Assembly: GCA_027490955.1 (NCBI GenBank)
Contig: JAIXXB010000036.1
Span: 1 to 39,850, forward strand
From: Rhodobacter sp.
GTDB lineage: Bacteria; Pseudomonadota; Alphaproteobacteria; Rhodobacterales; Rhodobacteraceae
Direction: 5' to 3'
DNA: 39,850 nucleotides
The notes under the pieces were generated by a model, which was not told the DNA's origin, made no database searches, and worked only from the letters and a program-made list of their open reading frames with translations. Positions within the stretch are counted from its first letter, which is position 1. Every line of letters starts with the position of its first letter. The position numbers were made by a program, and so were the translations under genes. Shown piece by piece: positions 37,455 through 39,850 of the stretch.

Positions 37455-37736
37455 ATGAAACATAAACTATGTTTAGCTGTTGCGTTGGTCTTGGTGGCTC
37501 TTCCAGCAAATGCAGAGTGCGTTTGTGCGTGTGTGGGCGGTGCCGTTGTACCGCTTTGCGAAAGCTCAATTGATCTTACACCGATTTGTGCTCCACGCAT
37601 TTGCCCCTTGGTGCCGCTAAGTATCGAACCGATCGCACCGCCAAGGCTTGCGCCGTTGGGGACCACCACTTGCATTCAAAAGCAGGTCTACAATGAATTA
37701 ACCAAACAGTATGAATGGCAGCAAATCTGTTATTGA
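37455..37736 (+). CDS. Cysteine- and proline-rich exported protein, 93 residues
   Basis: The start at 37455 gives a clean signal peptide, MKHKLCLAVALVLVALPANA, with cleavage before ECVCAC. The mature part of 73 residues has nine cysteines (ECVCACVGG, PLCESS, PICAPRICPLV, TTCIQKQ, QQICY) and a proline stretch (PLSIEPIAPPRLAPLG). Proteins with this layout occur in roseobacterial islands; the function is unknown to me. Disulfides in the periplasm are expected. Small secreted peptides of this kind could be bacteriocin- or adhesin-like, but nothing here proves it. Confidence 0.72.
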   Translation: MKHKLCLAVALVLVALPANAECVCACVGGAVVPLCESSIDLTPICAPRICPLVPLSIEPIAPPRLAPLGTTTCIQKQVYNELTKQYEWQQICY

Positions 37737-37779
37737 TCGCAGCAACATTGACTATAACAATCGATAGGGTGTAAATTCA

Positions 37780-37989
37780 ATGAGTATTGTTCGAAAGCTC
37801 TTTCGCTTAAGCTTGGGCTTAGGGTTTACAAAAGGTAATTTGCAAAGAGTGTTTGAGGCTGCGTCAATTAATATAGAAAGAAATGACTACCTAAATATGT
37901 ACAAACAAGCATACGCTAAGCATAGTAGAATGCGAAGCACAGAAGACATGAAAATTGAAACGCATACAAAGTCAGACTCTCCGCCTTGA
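37780..37989 (+). CDS. Hypothetical small basic protein, 69 residues
   Basis: Starts MSIVRKLFRLSLGLGFTKGN with an amphipathic helix, then LQRVFEAASINIERNDYLNMYKQAYAKHSRMRS, positively charged throughout; no family recognised. Only a weak AGGG is upstream. It lies 43 bp after the cysteine-rich gene, same strand, and could share its transcript. Confidence 0.45.
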   Translation: MSIVRKLFRLSLGLGFTKGNLQRVFEAASINIERNDYLNMYKQAYAKHSRMRSTEDMKIETHTKSDSPP

Positions 37990-38044
37990 GTAAATTAGCA
38001 AATCTTAATTAGAATAAATTTATAGGCATAGCGTTTACAAGCTG

Positions 38045-39481
38045 TCAAAAGATCGCAATTAATACAGCTAGAAAAATTCCGCCACCTAGCAGCCAATTTG
38101 AAACAGATGACAGCCGCTTGATCTGAAGACGCAATGACAAAAACTCATCCGAAAGAGCATTTAGTTGCTTCTCTTCACTTTCTTGGATCAAATCTCGAAG
38201 CGAAATTAAATTCAACACTTTCTCGCCTTGCGCAATCCACTCAGATTCGTCATCCCTTTTCATAAACTCAGGATTCTTTTTTTTGATTTCCTTTAGCATT
38301 CCTGAGTACATGCTGATGTAAATAAGGTCCCCAGGATTTTTTCTGTCAATCTCTAGGCAAAGTTCGTGCAATCTCTCTCTAAATTTCGAGTTGCGCTGAA
38401 TACTTGGGTTCATCAAGAGATGCCGAACAGAGATCTCATTATCTTTTTGAAAGACATAGTCAATGTCTTCGAGAGACCAGTTGCGCAAATATCTGTAGGA
38501 ACACGCTCTGTAAGCAATATCTGGATTCTGAAAATACTCAAGATTAGATCTGTTCTGACCGAAATAATCTGTCATTATATTTCTATAAATTGAATATCTT
38601 ACACTCTCAAAAGCATTTAGAGAAACAGCTGCCGTTTTCGTCTTTTGCTCGTCACCGTCAATTATCCATCGCTTAGCCACATCAAAACTATCAAAATGGC
38701 GTCGCTTATCGACTGTCTTCTCAAGAAGTTCCGTCAATGCCCAAGCAATTGGCATCGTAACGGGCAAACTTTTAGCCAAATCCCATATCGTATGAAATAA
38801 TTCGTCATAATAGTACTCAGTTAATCCGCTCATGAGGTAATCATTTTCATCAAAGGGCTCAGATACTCTCCTGTTTCGAGAAAGACCAATCAATACTCGC
38901 AGCTTGCGGTCTTCCGTCAGCGACGCCCATGCGTTGTTCTCAGCTTTAAGAAACTCAGTCAAGAAATGCGCATCAATAGTTTCGTTGGAGAAAAGAACTT
39001 CGACTTCTTGGTCGCACAGGTTCACAACCCAATTATTAATTCTCTCCTTTTCCTCGTCACTTAAAAAATCCCAGCTCGCAAACTCAGATTTGGTGAAAAA
39101 TGCTACTGGTATCCTCTGGTTCGGGTAAGACTGATATAGAGTTTTGTTAAAAAGACAAGCTAATTTAAGTGGTAAGTTCTCTGACTCCTGAGCTTTGGCA
39201 AACAGCTTTTCCAATGTTTTTCCATGCTTGCAATGCTGAGCAAGCGTTAAATCTAAAAAGCTATCATTTCGGTCAAGTAAAGATGCTTCTGTTTCGAAGT
39301 CAATAAAGTTATCATTCTGGTAATGTAAGATTACACCTGTTCTGAAATCAACGTAGTCGTTTAACTCTGCGTTTTTAGGAGCGTCGACGAAAAATTCTCG
39401 GATGAATTCGTTTGATCCGCTCAGAAGCTCCGCCTCAACTACCAAGGCTTTTGGCTTGCGTTTTGAATTATCCGACATCAT
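38045..39481 (-). CDS. Hypothetical tail-anchored helical protein, 478 residues
   Basis: A large acidic, nearly all-helical protein with no recognised domain. The last 20 residues form one transmembrane helix (NWLLGGGIFLAVLIAIF), preceded by a charged coiled-coil-like stretch (ESEEKQLNALSDEFLSLR). The rest would face the cytoplasm. AAAGGTG precedes the start; ATG codons at 39481 and 39478 are adjacent. The AT-rich composition fits recent gain. A membrane-anchored sensor or defence effector is possible only by analogy with island cargo; it could equally be a phage-related protein. Confidence 0.65.
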   Translation of the reverse strand: MMSDNSKRKPKALVVEAELLSGSNEFIREFFVDAPKNAELNDYVDFRTGVILHYQNDNFIDFETEASLLDRNDSFLDLTLAQHCKHGKTLEKLFAKAQESENLPLKLACLFNKTLYQSYPNQRIPVAFFTKSEFASWDFLSDEEKERINNWVVNLCDQEVEVLFSNETIDAHFLTEFLKAENNAWASLTEDRKLRVLIGLSRNRRVSEPFDENDYLMSGLTEYYYDELFHTIWDLAKSLPVTMPIAWALTELLEKTVDKRRHFDSFDVAKRWIIDGDEQKTKTAAVSLNAFESVRYSIYRNIMTDYFGQNRSNLEYFQNPDIAYRACSYRYLRNWSLEDIDYVFQKDNEISVRHLLMNPSIQRNSKFRERLHELCLEIDRKNPGDLIYISMYSGMLKEIKKKNPEFMKRDDESEWIAQGEKVLNLISLRDLIQESEEKQLNALSDEFLSLRLQIKRLSSVSNWLLGGGIFLAVLIAIF

Positions 39482-39534
39482 GCACCTTTTTTGAAAATTA
39501 TGACATAAGCATGTTATATAAATCCTGAAAAACT

Positions 39535-39765
39535 TTAAGGTCTATTCTCAATATGGGCTTCTGCCTTCTTGATGTCAGAAAATCTCAACTCATCAACCCA
39601 ATAATAATTACGAGACTTGCGTATAGTTTGCCCCTTATATTCAGTGTAATCTATACTTTTCTCGAATTCCATCGCTGCATTCCCATTATCGGATCTTGTT
39701 TGGGTCTTCAGCCGCAAATATCGTGCGACAGTGCTAGGGTCAGAACCCATTAAAGTTCTTGTCAT
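39535..39765 (-). CDS. Hypothetical small protein, probably cut at its 5' end by an IS
   Basis: The conserved-looking core is residues 32-76 (SIDYTEYKGQTIRKSRNYYWVDELRFSDI), resembling short YKGxxIRK-type proteins found in mobile elements. The first ten residues seem to be coded by the IS end (39737-39765), so the real N-terminus is probably lost. An internal ATG (39672) might still start a 45-residue product. Confidence 0.4.
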   Translation of the reverse strand: MTRTLMGSDPSTVARYLRLKTQTRSDNGNAAMEFEKSIDYTEYKGQTIRKSRNYYWVDELRFSDIKKAEAHIENRP

Positions 39766-39850
39766 GGCCAGTTTTCACTGATTCATTTGTGTCACCTTGG
39801 GGGTGTCAAATGAGTGATCTTTACTGGCTTACGGACGAACAAATGGCGCG
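39737..39850 (+). mobile_element. IS5-family insertion sequence, left end (partial)
   Basis: The left end is probably at GGGTCAGAACCC (39737), next to CTAG, a target type seen with this IS family; an inner terminus near 39771 is also possible. A transposase start follows at 39810. The element continues past the window. Confidence 0.6.
39810..39850 (+). CDS. IS5-type transposase, N-terminal fragment (runs off the window)
   Basis: The first 13 residues, MSDLYWLTDEQMA, match the well-known start of IS5-type transposases common in Rhodobacteraceae. Only the start is visible, so completeness cannot be judged. Confidence 0.8.
   Translation, partial: MSDLYWLTDEQMA

Larger units (their letters stand above)
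30091..39850. mobile_element. Genomic island integrated at tRNA-Asn (left end and body; right end outside the window)
   Basis: The left boundary is the tRNA-Asn 3' fragment at 30091, followed by an integrase gene. From here the base composition drops, the ribosome sites and gene density change, and housekeeping genes cease. Contents: tyrosine integrase, GIY-YIG protein and partner, serine recombinase, an RHH-led trio, an HUH Rep, exported and membrane proteins, and an IS5-type element at the edge. It may be a composite of more than one insertion, since two recombinases of different classes are present. Confidence 0.75.

Overview
The window reads as chromosomal DNA of an alphaproteobacterium, most probably a Rhodobacterales (Roseobacter-type) species. 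The core genes are GC-rich. They include the CtrA cell-cycle regulator with a SciP/DUF1153 gene directly upstream, a folate-dependent TrmFO, a short GluQ and a betaine-homocysteine methyltransferase, a combination familiar from that group. I made no database search; names rest on motifs and family knowledge.

Layout. (1) 122-7066: two tandem, related genes for very large calcium-binding RTX proteins, both with C-terminal regions typical of type I secretion substrates; no transporter genes are in view. (2) 7156-15589: a largely minus-strand housekeeping block, read as alr > mlaE > mlaF > pqiA-like > radA > cvpA > purF, followed by an SDR gene. A DUF1801 gene and an SRPBCC gene lie between purF and the SDR gene. 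(3) 15764-18997: an MprF-like membrane aminoacyl-lipid synthase and a betaine-homocysteine methyltransferase, ending in a double hairpin opposite mnmA. (4) 20359-25722: sciP, ctrA (with a CtrA-box-like site upstream), ligA and recG. (5) 25831-29811: a 40-residue membrane protein, an Fe-S scaffold, hisI, gluQ, trmFO and a small exported protein.

At 30091 the character changes. A 46-bp 3' fragment of a tRNA-Asn gene (minus strand) lies immediately before a tyrosine integrase gene. This is the signature of a genomic island integrated into tRNA-Asn; its far end lies beyond this window. From there to 39850 the DNA is less GC-rich, in places strongly AT-rich, and most genes are unknown. The island holds the integrase, a GIY-YIG nuclease-domain protein with a small partner, a serine recombinase, a translationally coupled trio led by a ribbon-helix-helix protein, a small HUH (rolling-circle) replication initiator with all three Rep motifs, exported proteins including a cysteine-rich one, a tail-anchored helical protein, and at the right edge the start of an IS5-type insertion sequence.

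The most interesting part is 33.3-35.7 kb: a compact rolling-circle Rep plus RHH operon, with repeats and a terminator between them, inside a tRNA-integrated island. It could be a satellite-like or integrative replicating element. The unknown cargo genes at 35.7-39.5 kb are the best place to look for a new function.
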